DNA of 64,000 nucleotides from an uncultured Muribaculaceae bacterium. Its GTDB lineage: Bacteria > Bacteroidota > Bacteroidia > Bacteroidales > Muribaculaceae. The position numbers and the translations under genes are program-made. The stretch lies in contig CAJUHM010000002.1 of the NCBI GenBank assembly GCA_910586475.1, positions 1 through 64,000 on the forward strand. The letters are read 5' to 3'. Shown one piece after another: positions 28,301 to 34,688 of this stretch. The notes under the pieces were generated by a model, which searched no databases, was not told where the DNA came from, and saw only the letters and a program-made list of their open reading frames with translations. Every line of letters begins with the position of its first letter. Position 1 is the first letter of the stretch.

Positions 28301-28385
28301 CAGTTCCGTGGAACGTGCGGTTTTGCGCTGCCGCGCTGATCGCAATAGCCACGAGTGCTGTGAGTAATAGAAACAGCTTTTTCAT
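25359..28385 (-). CDS. SusC/RagA-family TonB-dependent outer-membrane transporter (left locus)
   Basis: 1008 residues. Signal peptide (1-21, ending SAAAQ), carboxypeptidase-regulatory-like domain (about 23-105), TonB box/plug start VVVTGYGSGKKLGS, plug with the SusC signature NFVDALQGQVPGL and ESVTVLKDAAS-IAIYGSRGANG, then a barrel ending RQFEFGLEVSF with the terminal Phe. There is no N-terminal STN domain, so direct sigma/anti-sigma signalling is not expected. It is the first gene of the left locus. Its first 62 coding bases are identical to those of the divergent SusC at 29043, and near-identity continues for about 170 more. Confidence 0.96.
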   Translation of the reverse strand: MKKLFLLLTALVAIAISAAAQNRTFHGTVLSAADDEPLIGATVTPLGGGHPVATDVDGHFAITVPASVKEIKVTYVGMQPKTVTLTEGLKIFLEYSTNVLDQVVVTGYGSGKKLGSVVGSVSVVGDKVFENTPSANFVDALQGQVPGLAINSSSGDPSSNSNSIVLRGRNGLNTDSSPLFICDGAPIDQSLFMSMNPADIESVTVLKDAASIAIYGSRGANGIIVITTKRGKYGAQAKATFRASYGWSSMVKDNVDMMDSKQYMQFRDMIGQPLSGSVKNLINTYNINTDWRSELFSNSAPTYNVEGQVSGGSENLSYYLSLNHYSQEGIIENSSLRRTTMSFNIDSKVNSWFRVGLNGNLSFRRSKANLEDKAESGELYTENPMLLARMGLPFDSPYSYTFNDNGDIVYGNRVEKLHYSGITLPWYRYTYDHFHRDRLAGSMRIYEQITPIPGLVIKAQQALEGYDATASETIDPRKTFYTAMGDKIGQNDPGYINPGSNSESFSRYYQFTYTNTAEYTFDFLKNHHARVLIGQESIIRKSNGFGVATSGTVDKRMNLLNQGTTVSMGGVDYSKSEIVINSYFANANYDYDNRYFIDASFRRDGSSQLASGHRWGNFWAFGLMWNLRNESWLNLQEKTWLNDLRLHYSYGGSGNSNIGNFAWMGAIGTYEYGYGGNSATGTSGASNYDLSWETVWSHDLGVNVRFFDRIGITADWYKKTTSNMLYNIPYAISTGVESGAANVCKMTNTGIEAEITGDIFKSKDWYIGARVSFNYNRNRITELWDGTDIYPISATGLVLKVGDVSNQYYMVRYVGVDPADGKQMWLDKNDNVTKTFPSDAQVCTGKSSFAPWTGGFGATARWKGLSASVNFAWQSGKWMINNDRYFTSNPGEFGLSYNQTADMLNMWTTPGQVTDVPAFGEKLTYAGDDTRWLEDASFCRLKNLTVAYDFPTTLVNKWGLSGLQLHFTGRNLWTITNFSGYDPEPLSNMVQFQFPNTRQFEFGLEVSF

Positions 28386-28417
28386 ACTAATAATTTAATT
28401 AAACATATATGATTGAT
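28324..28417. repeat. left arm of a 94-bp perfect inverted repeat spanning both SusC starts
   Basis: This segment is the exact reverse complement of 29011-29104. It contains 32 bp of leader, the ATG, and 59 further coding bases (signal peptide). Beyond it, inside the genes, the two copies stay similar (about 16 differences over the next roughly 168 bases), so the imperfect repeat is about 260 bp. The arms flank a 593-bp spacer with the regulatory region. Confidence 0.95.
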
Positions 28418-28487
28418 AGATATAAATCAGATAATCTGATATTTACCTTAGAAAGGGCGCTTGCCGGGCGCGAGAAAAAAATGAAAG

Positions 28488-28504
28488 TGTCTCTTACGAA
28501 GAGA
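28488..28504 (-). promoter_or_regulatory. palindrome near the 5' end of the left SusC transcript
   Basis: On the minus strand ATCTCTTCGTAAGAGAC: arms TCTCTT/AAGAGA with a 3-nt CGT spacer. It begins about 12 bp after the -7 box and lies 119 bp upstream of the SusC ATG. The same sequence occurs at the equivalent place in the divergent locus. It could be a regulator-binding site or an RNA hairpin. Confidence 0.6.
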
Positions 28505-28515
28505 TTTTCATCCTG

Positions 28516-28545
28516 CAAAATTAGCAATTATTTATAATAAACCAA
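28516..28545 (-). promoter_or_regulatory. promoter of the left SusC-SusD-lipoprotein operon
   Basis: Minus strand TTGG (28542-28545), 18 nt, TAATTTTG (28516-28523), an exact TAnnTTTG box. Predicted start of transcription is near 28510, giving a leader of about 125 nt. Confidence 0.7.
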
Positions 28546-28922
28546 CACTTCATAGCATTTATTTTCGGCTTTTAACATATTCCTTTGTGTTTTTTTCAAT
28601 AGAAAAAGTGACTTAATGTTGCAGAATCGGCGTGTTTTGTGAGCAAATTGACACAATCCGTATTTTTTTGCATCATATATTACAAAAATCAAAAACAAAG
28701 TCTTACGTCTGTTTTAATAATAAATTATAAGAAATCCCTATTAATTTAAATCGAATTGAAAGCGGCGAACTTCGAAAAAGTCCCGCCGCGACTGGGGAAA
28801 AACAGGGCTGAAACCACTACAATGAGTCGACCCGAAGGAGAGGGGGAGTTAAAACCCAAGGCGGAATGTTTAGCTGGCAAAAGTGTAAAACGCAGAAAAC
28901 AAAGCATATAGCTATCGAGACT

Positions 28923-28939
28923 ATCTCTTCGTAAGAGAT
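28923..28939 (+). promoter_or_regulatory. palindrome upstream of the right SusC gene
   Basis: ATCTCTTCGTAAGAGAT, a perfect palindrome with 7-bp arms around CGT, 120 bp upstream of the ATG at 29043. It matches the left-hand copy at all but the last base. Both leaders then carry a non-identical GC-rich hairpin at about the same spot (GCCGC/GCGGC here; GCGC/GCGC on the left) followed by an AAGGTAAA sequence. No exact TAnnTTTG box precedes this copy. Confidence 0.6.
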
Positions 28940-29010
28940 ACTTTGCCGCCTTAGACGTTCTGTAGCGGCGATTCTGAAAGGTAAAGACGTTGATTTTCAG
29001 GCTTACAATA

Positions 29011-29104
29011 ATCAATCATATATGTTTAATTAAATTATTAGTATGAAAAAGCTGTTTCTATTACTCACAGCACTCGTGGCTATTGCGATCAGCGCGGCAG
29101 CGCA
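29011..29104. repeat. right arm of the 94-bp perfect inverted repeat
   Basis: Exact reverse complement of 28324-28417, covering 32 bp of leader plus the first 62 bases of the right SusC gene. Confidence 0.95.
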
Positions 29105-32072
29105 GAACCGCACGTTTCACGGCACAGTGCTGAGCGCGGCCGATGGCGAACCGCTCATCGGCGCGGCAGTGACGCCTCTCGGCGGCGGCCAACCGGTAGC
29201 AACCGACGTAGACGGTCACTTCACGATAACGGTCCCCGCTTCTGTGAAAGAAGCAAAGGTGACTTATGTCGGCCACAACCCCTTGACGGTGGCTTTGTCC
29301 AACGGCATGGTTGTCAAACTCGAAGTATCATCCACAATGCTCAATGATGTCATTGTGACCGGCTACGGTACGGGAAAGAAACTCGGATCTGTTGTCGGCT
29401 CTCTCAATGTTGTCAGTGATCAGGTTCTTGAAAATACACCCTCGTCAAACTTTGTCGACGCTCTTCAAGGGCAGGTTCCGGGTCTGGCTATATTCTCTAA
29501 CTCCGGCGAACCAAGCTCTATCCCGTCGTCTATCCGCGTACGCGGTGTCAACTCGCTGAGCGCAAGCAACACCCCCCTCTTCATTCTCGACGGCGCGCCG
29601 ACTACATCGGCGGTATTCACCACTCTGAGCCCCAGCGATATCGAGAGTGTGACAGTCTTGAAGGACGCGTCATCAACTGCCATCTACGGTAGCCGCGCGG
29701 CCAACGGTGTTATCGTCATCACAACCAAAAAAGGTAAATACGGCGAGTCCGGAACAGTTACCGTACGTGCCAACATGGGCTGGAGTCAGCGTGCCGACAA
29801 CAAGATCGACATCATGAACTCCGAACAGTATATCCGTTTCCGTGATCTCACCGGCAACCCTGTCAGCCAGGATGTGCGCGATCTCGTCGCCAACTACGGC
29901 ATCAACACCGACTGGCGCAAGGAGGTGATCAAGGCAAGCGCTCCGATGTATTCGATGGAAGGCCGCGTAACCGGCGGTTCCGAACGCATCCGCTATTATC
30001 TCTCGCTCGGCTATTATGATCAGGACGGTCTGATCGATGCTTCAAAAATCCGTCGCGAGACTATGCGAGCCAATATCGACGCCAAGGTCAACGACTGGTT
30101 CTCGGTCGGCCTGTCGACGAACTTCGGTTATGAAAAATCGACAAGCAGCAGTGCAGCCGCAGGCGACAGCGACAATGGCGGTTACTACTCCAACAACCCC
30201 TTCGTTCAAGCCTATAATCTGCTGCCGTATGATTCGCCCCGCTACTACTCGTTCAACGAAAACGGCGATATTGTCTACGGTGACAAGGCTATCTACTATC
30301 ACTATTCGGGACAACAGGATGCGAACTACTTCAACCGTAACTATATGAATCCCGACAGAACGACCGTGACGGCCATGATGACTCTCTATGAGCAGATCAA
30401 TCCGCTGAAAGGTCTGACAATCCGCGCGCAGCAGGCTGTCAATGCCTTCGACTACCGTTCTTCGATGTTCCGTTTTGCCGGCGAACCGTTCTATACACCT
30501 ATGGGCGACCTCGTCGACAACTCCAGCGTGACCACAACCAACAGCCAGTCGTTCCAGCGCTGGTATCAGTTTACATACACCAATACGGCCGAATATAAAT
30601 TCTCGTTGGCCGATAAAAACCATTTCACACTCCTTGCCGGTCAGGAATCAATCATAAACCGCAGCAATCAGTTCGGCGTAAGCACTACCGGACAGCCATC
30701 GCTCAAACAGTGGCTTCTGACACAAGGAACATCCGTGACAATGAACAATGTTTCGCAAAGCATCTATGAAATGGTGATGAACTCATATTTCTTCAACCTT
30801 TCGTATGATTTCGACAATAAATATTTCGTTGACGCCTCGATCCGTCGCGACGGCAGCTCCAAATTCGCTCCCGGCCACCGCTGGTCGACATTTTATGCTG
30901 TCGGTGCGATGTGGGATGTTCATCAGGAAAACTTCCTGAAGGACCTTACATGGCTCTCAGCCGCAAAACTGCGACTCAATTATGGAACTACCGGTAACTC
31001 GGGCATCGACAACTATCAGTATTTCGGTACGGTAGGCACAGGCCGAATCTACAATGGCGAAAACTCGCTTGCGCTTGGCACTCGTGAAAACCTTAATCTG
31101 AAATGGGAAACAGTCAAGTCATTCGATGTCGGTGTCGACCTCGGTTTCCTCAACCGTTTGAATCTTTCGGCCGATTTCTATGTGAAAAACACCAAGGACA
31201 TGCTCATGAGTGTTCCTCTGAGTGTGACAACCGGCTACACTACGGGCATGTCAAACGTCGGTTCGATGCGTAACATAGGTGTCGATGTGGATTTCAATGC
31301 CGACATTTACGCTGACAAAGACTGGTATGTCGGAGCAGGCGTAAACTTCGGCTACAACAAAAACACCATTACCGAACTCTTCAACGGCCTCGACAGATTT
31401 ACCATTCCCGGAACGGGAGTGACCTACGAAGTAGGCAAGAATCCGTTCTCGCTCCACAACGTGCGTTATGCAGGCGTCGACCCCCGCGACGGTCAGCAGA
31501 TGTGGTACACTAAAGACGGCAACCTCACCAAACAGTACAATGAAGCGCGCGACGAAGTGGACCTCGGCAAGAGCTACATCGCACCCTGGAACGGCGGTTT
31601 TAACCTCCAGGCCCGCTGGAAAGGCCTCAGCCTCCGTGCAGACTTCAACTGGTCGGCACAAAAGTATATCTTCAATGCTACCTACTGGTATGTCAACACA
31701 GTCGCCAACTCCGTTTCGCGTAACATGAACGGTAGCACCAACATGCTCAATGTATGGACCAAACCCGGCGATGTCACCGACATCCCCAATATACTTGACC
31801 TTTATGGCAATCCTCAGGAGGTTCAGCCCGACAGCCGAATGGTTGAAAACGCGTCGTTCCTCCGTCTGAAGAACCTTACTTTGAGCTATTCTCTGCCAAA
31901 GGCATGGCTCAACGCTATCAGAATGCAGAATATACAGTTCCACTTCACCGGACGAAATCTGTTTACAATCACAGACTTCACCGGTATCGACCCCGAATAC
32001 GAGGCAAATGTCGTACACTTCATGTACCCCAACACCCGTCAGTATGAAATCGGTGTAGAAGTATCTTTCTAA
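29043..32072 (+). CDS. SusC/RagA-family TonB-dependent outer-membrane transporter (right locus)
   Basis: 1009 residues, with the same signal peptide and almost the same regulatory-like domain as the left SusC. Plug signatures are VIVTGYGTGKKLGS, NFVDALQGQVPGL and ESVTVLKDASSTAIYGSRAANG; the barrel ends RQYEIGVEVSF. There is no STN domain. The barrel and much of the plug differ clearly from the left copy, so the substrate may differ while export and leader sequences are shared. It is the first gene of SusC-SusD-lipoprotein-protease on the plus strand. Confidence 0.96.
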   Translation: MKKLFLLLTALVAIAISAAAQNRTFHGTVLSAADGEPLIGAAVTPLGGGQPVATDVDGHFTITVPASVKEAKVTYVGHNPLTVALSNGMVVKLEVSSTMLNDVIVTGYGTGKKLGSVVGSLNVVSDQVLENTPSSNFVDALQGQVPGLAIFSNSGEPSSIPSSIRVRGVNSLSASNTPLFILDGAPTTSAVFTTLSPSDIESVTVLKDASSTAIYGSRAANGVIVITTKKGKYGESGTVTVRANMGWSQRADNKIDIMNSEQYIRFRDLTGNPVSQDVRDLVANYGINTDWRKEVIKASAPMYSMEGRVTGGSERIRYYLSLGYYDQDGLIDASKIRRETMRANIDAKVNDWFSVGLSTNFGYEKSTSSSAAAGDSDNGGYYSNNPFVQAYNLLPYDSPRYYSFNENGDIVYGDKAIYYHYSGQQDANYFNRNYMNPDRTTVTAMMTLYEQINPLKGLTIRAQQAVNAFDYRSSMFRFAGEPFYTPMGDLVDNSSVTTTNSQSFQRWYQFTYTNTAEYKFSLADKNHFTLLAGQESIINRSNQFGVSTTGQPSLKQWLLTQGTSVTMNNVSQSIYEMVMNSYFFNLSYDFDNKYFVDASIRRDGSSKFAPGHRWSTFYAVGAMWDVHQENFLKDLTWLSAAKLRLNYGTTGNSGIDNYQYFGTVGTGRIYNGENSLALGTRENLNLKWETVKSFDVGVDLGFLNRLNLSADFYVKNTKDMLMSVPLSVTTGYTTGMSNVGSMRNIGVDVDFNADIYADKDWYVGAGVNFGYNKNTITELFNGLDRFTIPGTGVTYEVGKNPFSLHNVRYAGVDPRDGQQMWYTKDGNLTKQYNEARDEVDLGKSYIAPWNGGFNLQARWKGLSLRADFNWSAQKYIFNATYWYVNTVANSVSRNMNGSTNMLNVWTKPGDVTDIPNILDLYGNPQEVQPDSRMVENASFLRLKNLTLSYSLPKAWLNAIRMQNIQFHFTGRNLFTITDFTGIDPEYEANVVHFMYPNTRQYEIGVEVSF

Positions 32073-32100
32073 TCTCCTTTAGCAACACAATATATAGAAA

Positions 32101-33645
32101 ATGAAAAAAACATTATTATCAATATTGGCAGCCGGAGCGCTTGTGCTTTCTTCCTGCGACATGAATCTTGAGCAGCCGGGGTCGATCACCGTCGGCGAAT
32201 CGGTGCAGACTGCAGATGATGTCCGCGGATTCCGCAACAACCTTTACAGCTCGCTCCGCGCGCTCTGCGGCGGTGCTTACATAACGGACTCGGAACTCCA
32301 GAGTGATTTCTTCATTGGTCTGCGTGGCAACGGCGGTCGCGGAAGCACAATGTCACAAAGCACTTTCAACCCGTCGACCGCGACAATTTCCGACAACTAT
32401 TCGGGATGTTATTCGGTCATGAAAACTGTCAACTTCCTTCTTGCTGAGGCAACAAGACTTATTGACAGCGGAACGCTTACAGCCGACGAGGTGGCAGAAG
32501 TGAACCGTTACATTGCCGAAACCAAATTCATGCGTGCCTATATCTACTTCTGGCTCTTTGACCACTACTGCCAGGACTATACTCCCGACAAGGCAAACAC
32601 TGTCGGTCTCGGTCTGCAGCTTGTCACAGTCTACAACCCGAACATGACACCTGCCGAGTATCCCGGCCGCAGCACAATGGCAGAAGCCGTTGAGCTGATA
32701 AACAAAGACCTTGAAGACGCATTCAACGGGCTTCAGGAATGGGAAACCGCCGACGCTACCGACTGTGTGCCCAACGCTCCCTATGTAAGCTCGTATGCGG
32801 TAGCAGCCCTTCAGGCCCGTGTGGCTCTTGTGACACATGACTATTCTACCGCGGTGTCAAAATCGCAATTTGTGATCGGGTCGCCGAACTATGCGCTCAC
32901 CACCGGTCAGGCTTATATCAACATGTGGTCGAACGACCAGGGCTCCGAACTGATCTTCGTTCCATTCGTTGACGCCAACGAGTCGGCATATGTAGGTTCA
33001 TTCTTTGATGCCTACAACTACATCTCGAACTGGCCGACCCGCGTCGACTATATCCCGACCTTCGACGTGGTCAATTCCTATGCCGATGAAGACATCCGTT
33101 TCGAAGCGTTCTTTGCAGGAGTGGAAATGGTTGTCGACGCACAGCCCACGGCTGCGTTCGTCTTCTACAAGTATCCGGGCAACCAGGCGCTTATAACCGG
33201 TACTACTAACAATTACAAGAACAAACCGAAGCCATTCCGTCTGTCGGAACAGTATCTTATTCTTGCCGAGGCCGCACAGGCTTCAAATGATGAGACCGTT
33301 GCCAACGAAGCGCTCAACACACTGCGTCAGGCTCGTATTTCGGGATACACAGCCCAGTCCTTCTCAGGAACACGCCTTCGCGACGAGATCCGCAGCGAAC
33401 GCGCCAAAGAGCTTATCGGTGAAGGATTCCGCATCAGCGACCTCCGCCGCTGGGGTCTCGGATTCTCCCGCAGTTCCGAATATATGAATTTCGGGCCGCA
33501 ATATACTCCCGTTCAGGATCTGTTCCTTTCAGGCGATCTGGCGGTGCGCTATCAGGCAAACGACTACCGCTACACCTGGCCCATTCCCAACGACGAGTTT
33601 GAGGTGAACCATCAGCTTGCAGGCCAGCAGAATCCCGGCTATTGA
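32101..33645 (+). CDS. SusD/RagB-family surface lipoprotein (right locus)
   Basis: 514 residues. Lipobox LSSC (Cys19) followed by DMN. Helical SusD fold with FMRAYIYFWLFDHY, KPFRLSEQYLILAEAA, ERAKELIGEGFRISDLRRWG and the family ending QQNPGY. It starts 28 bp after susC. It is clearly paralogous to the left SusD, strongest in the C-terminal third. Expected to act as the substrate-binding lid of the neighbouring SusC. Confidence 0.95.
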   Translation: MKKTLLSILAAGALVLSSCDMNLEQPGSITVGESVQTADDVRGFRNNLYSSLRALCGGAYITDSELQSDFFIGLRGNGGRGSTMSQSTFNPSTATISDNYSGCYSVMKTVNFLLAEATRLIDSGTLTADEVAEVNRYIAETKFMRAYIYFWLFDHYCQDYTPDKANTVGLGLQLVTVYNPNMTPAEYPGRSTMAEAVELINKDLEDAFNGLQEWETADATDCVPNAPYVSSYAVAALQARVALVTHDYSTAVSKSQFVIGSPNYALTTGQAYINMWSNDQGSELIFVPFVDANESAYVGSFFDAYNYISNWPTRVDYIPTFDVVNSYADEDIRFEAFFAGVEMVVDAQPTAAFVFYKYPGNQALITGTTNNYKNKPKPFRLSEQYLILAEAAQASNDETVANEALNTLRQARISGYTAQSFSGTRLRDEIRSERAKELIGEGFRISDLRRWGLGFSRSSEYMNFGPQYTPVQDLFLSGDLAVRYQANDYRYTWPIPNDEFEVNHQLAGQQNPGY

Positions 33646-33687
33646 TCCGGTTAAAACAAATGTGTGAAACATAAAAGAAAAAACATT

Positions 33688-34578
33688 ATGAAATTCAACA
33701 AAATATTTGCCGTGGCTCTTGCAGCCCTCACTCTGACGGCTTGTAACGATGACGACGATGTCAACATTCCTGTTACCGTCAGCATGCAGCAGAGTACAAT
33801 GTCGGTAGGCGAGGATGTGGCTGCGGGTGTCTATTACAATGTCCCTGTCATTCTCTCGGAAGCTCCCAATGGTCCTGTAACCGTGACCGTGGAAGTCGAA
33901 GGTGTCGGAAACGAACCGGCCCAGGAGGGACGCGACATTGTGATCACTCAGAAGACAATCACCATTCCGGCAGGCGAGCAGACCGGTTATATCCAGTTCT
34001 ATCCTGTCGGTGACGAGGAGATCAACGACGACCGCGAGATGCTTTTCACAATCACATCGGCGTCGGGAGCCTCGATCGGCACGGAAAAGACCTGCCTGGT
34101 GACATTCATTGACAATGAGAAGTTCCTTCCCCCGGCCTATGCCGATCTGATGGGCGCATGGGACGTCACTACCGACGACGGTAACTTTACAGTCAATATC
34201 ACCGGTTATCCGGAAGGTGATCCGAACTATCTCAAGAAAGTAGTCATCACAGGATTCAACGGAGTTTCCTGGTGTCAGATAGAAGGCGACTTCTCGCTTG
34301 ACGCTTCGACTATGGAATGCTCGATCACGATGCAATACAATCAGACCGTTGCCGAAAATGTCAACTTCGGACCTGCTATAGGAGTCTGCGATGTTGTTCT
34401 TGCAAGCTTCAACGGCCAGAGCCTGAGTCTTTCGGGAGCAGTTGTCGCACGGTCAAATCCCGAACAGAACATGTACACATGGAACAGCGGTGTATGCGGC
34501 GCAATTATGCAGAACGGTTCGTTCAGCGGCAGCATCTGGTTCGGTTTCCTCTCCGTGACTATGACAAAGGCTCATTGA
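33688..34578 (+). CDS. lipoprotein with Calx-beta-like domain (right locus)
   Basis: 296 residues from ATG 33688 (MKFNKIFAVALA). The frame can start at a GTG 24 bases earlier, but this ATG gives a standard lipoprotein signal with lipobox LTAC (Cys19) followed by NDDDD, an acidic stretch typical of surface export. A Calx-beta-like region (about 25-135) has TITIPAGEQTGYIQF, NDDREMLFTIT and GASIG, followed by a beta-rich unrecognised C-terminal half. Counterpart of 22812-23726. It lies 42 bp after susD and before a terminator-like hairpin. Confidence 0.8.
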   Translation: MKFNKIFAVALAALTLTACNDDDDVNIPVTVSMQQSTMSVGEDVAAGVYYNVPVILSEAPNGPVTVTVEVEGVGNEPAQEGRDIVITQKTITIPAGEQTGYIQFYPVGDEEINDDREMLFTITSASGASIGTEKTCLVTFIDNEKFLPPAYADLMGAWDVTTDDGNFTVNITGYPEGDPNYLKKVVITGFNGVSWCQIEGDFSLDASTMECSITMQYNQTVAENVNFGPAIGVCDVVLASFNGQSLSLSGAVVARSNPEQNMYTWNSGVCGAIMQNGSFSGSIWFGFLSVTMTKAH

Positions 34579-34616
34579 TCGGCCCCGGTTGTAACCAAGT
34601 GATAAATTAGCTTCTC

Positions 34617-34660
34617 AAAAGCGCACGCCGGTCAATTTACCGACTGACGTGCGCTTTTTT
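34617..34660 (+). terminator. terminator-like hairpin between lipoprotein and protease (right locus)
   Basis: Arms AAAAGCGCACG (34617-34627) and CGTGCGCTTTT (34648-34658), an inner CGGT/ACCG pair, and a T6 run (34655-34660). The next gene starts at 34689, only 28 nt later, with no recognisable promoter between. This repeats the arrangement in the left locus. Confidence 0.8.
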
Positions 34661-34688
34661 GCTCTCCTTCAATATAATATAACAGATA

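Larger units (their letters stand above)
28418..29010. other. shared intergenic spacer between divergent SusC genes
   Basis: 593 bp between the inverted-repeat arms. It holds a promoter for the left locus, two copies of a small palindrome (28488-28504 and 28923-28939) at symmetric positions, and a GC-richer block at about 28760-28880. That block has a hairpin of arms GCGGCG (28762-28767) and CGCCGC (28784-28789). The stretch 28525-28740 is AT-rich with no recognisable element. No convincing gene is present. Confidence 0.7.

Noticed and set aside
28940..28948. TACTTTG after the right palindrome as a promoter -7 box
   Set aside because: It has only one base between TA and TTTG and no -33 box at the right distance; it may just be part of the leader.
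28746..29015. 89-codon minus-strand frame in the SusC intergenic region
   Set aside because: It starts inside the right inverted-repeat arm, overlaps regulatory sequence, and its composition is not protein-like. Kept only as a remark on the GC-rich block.
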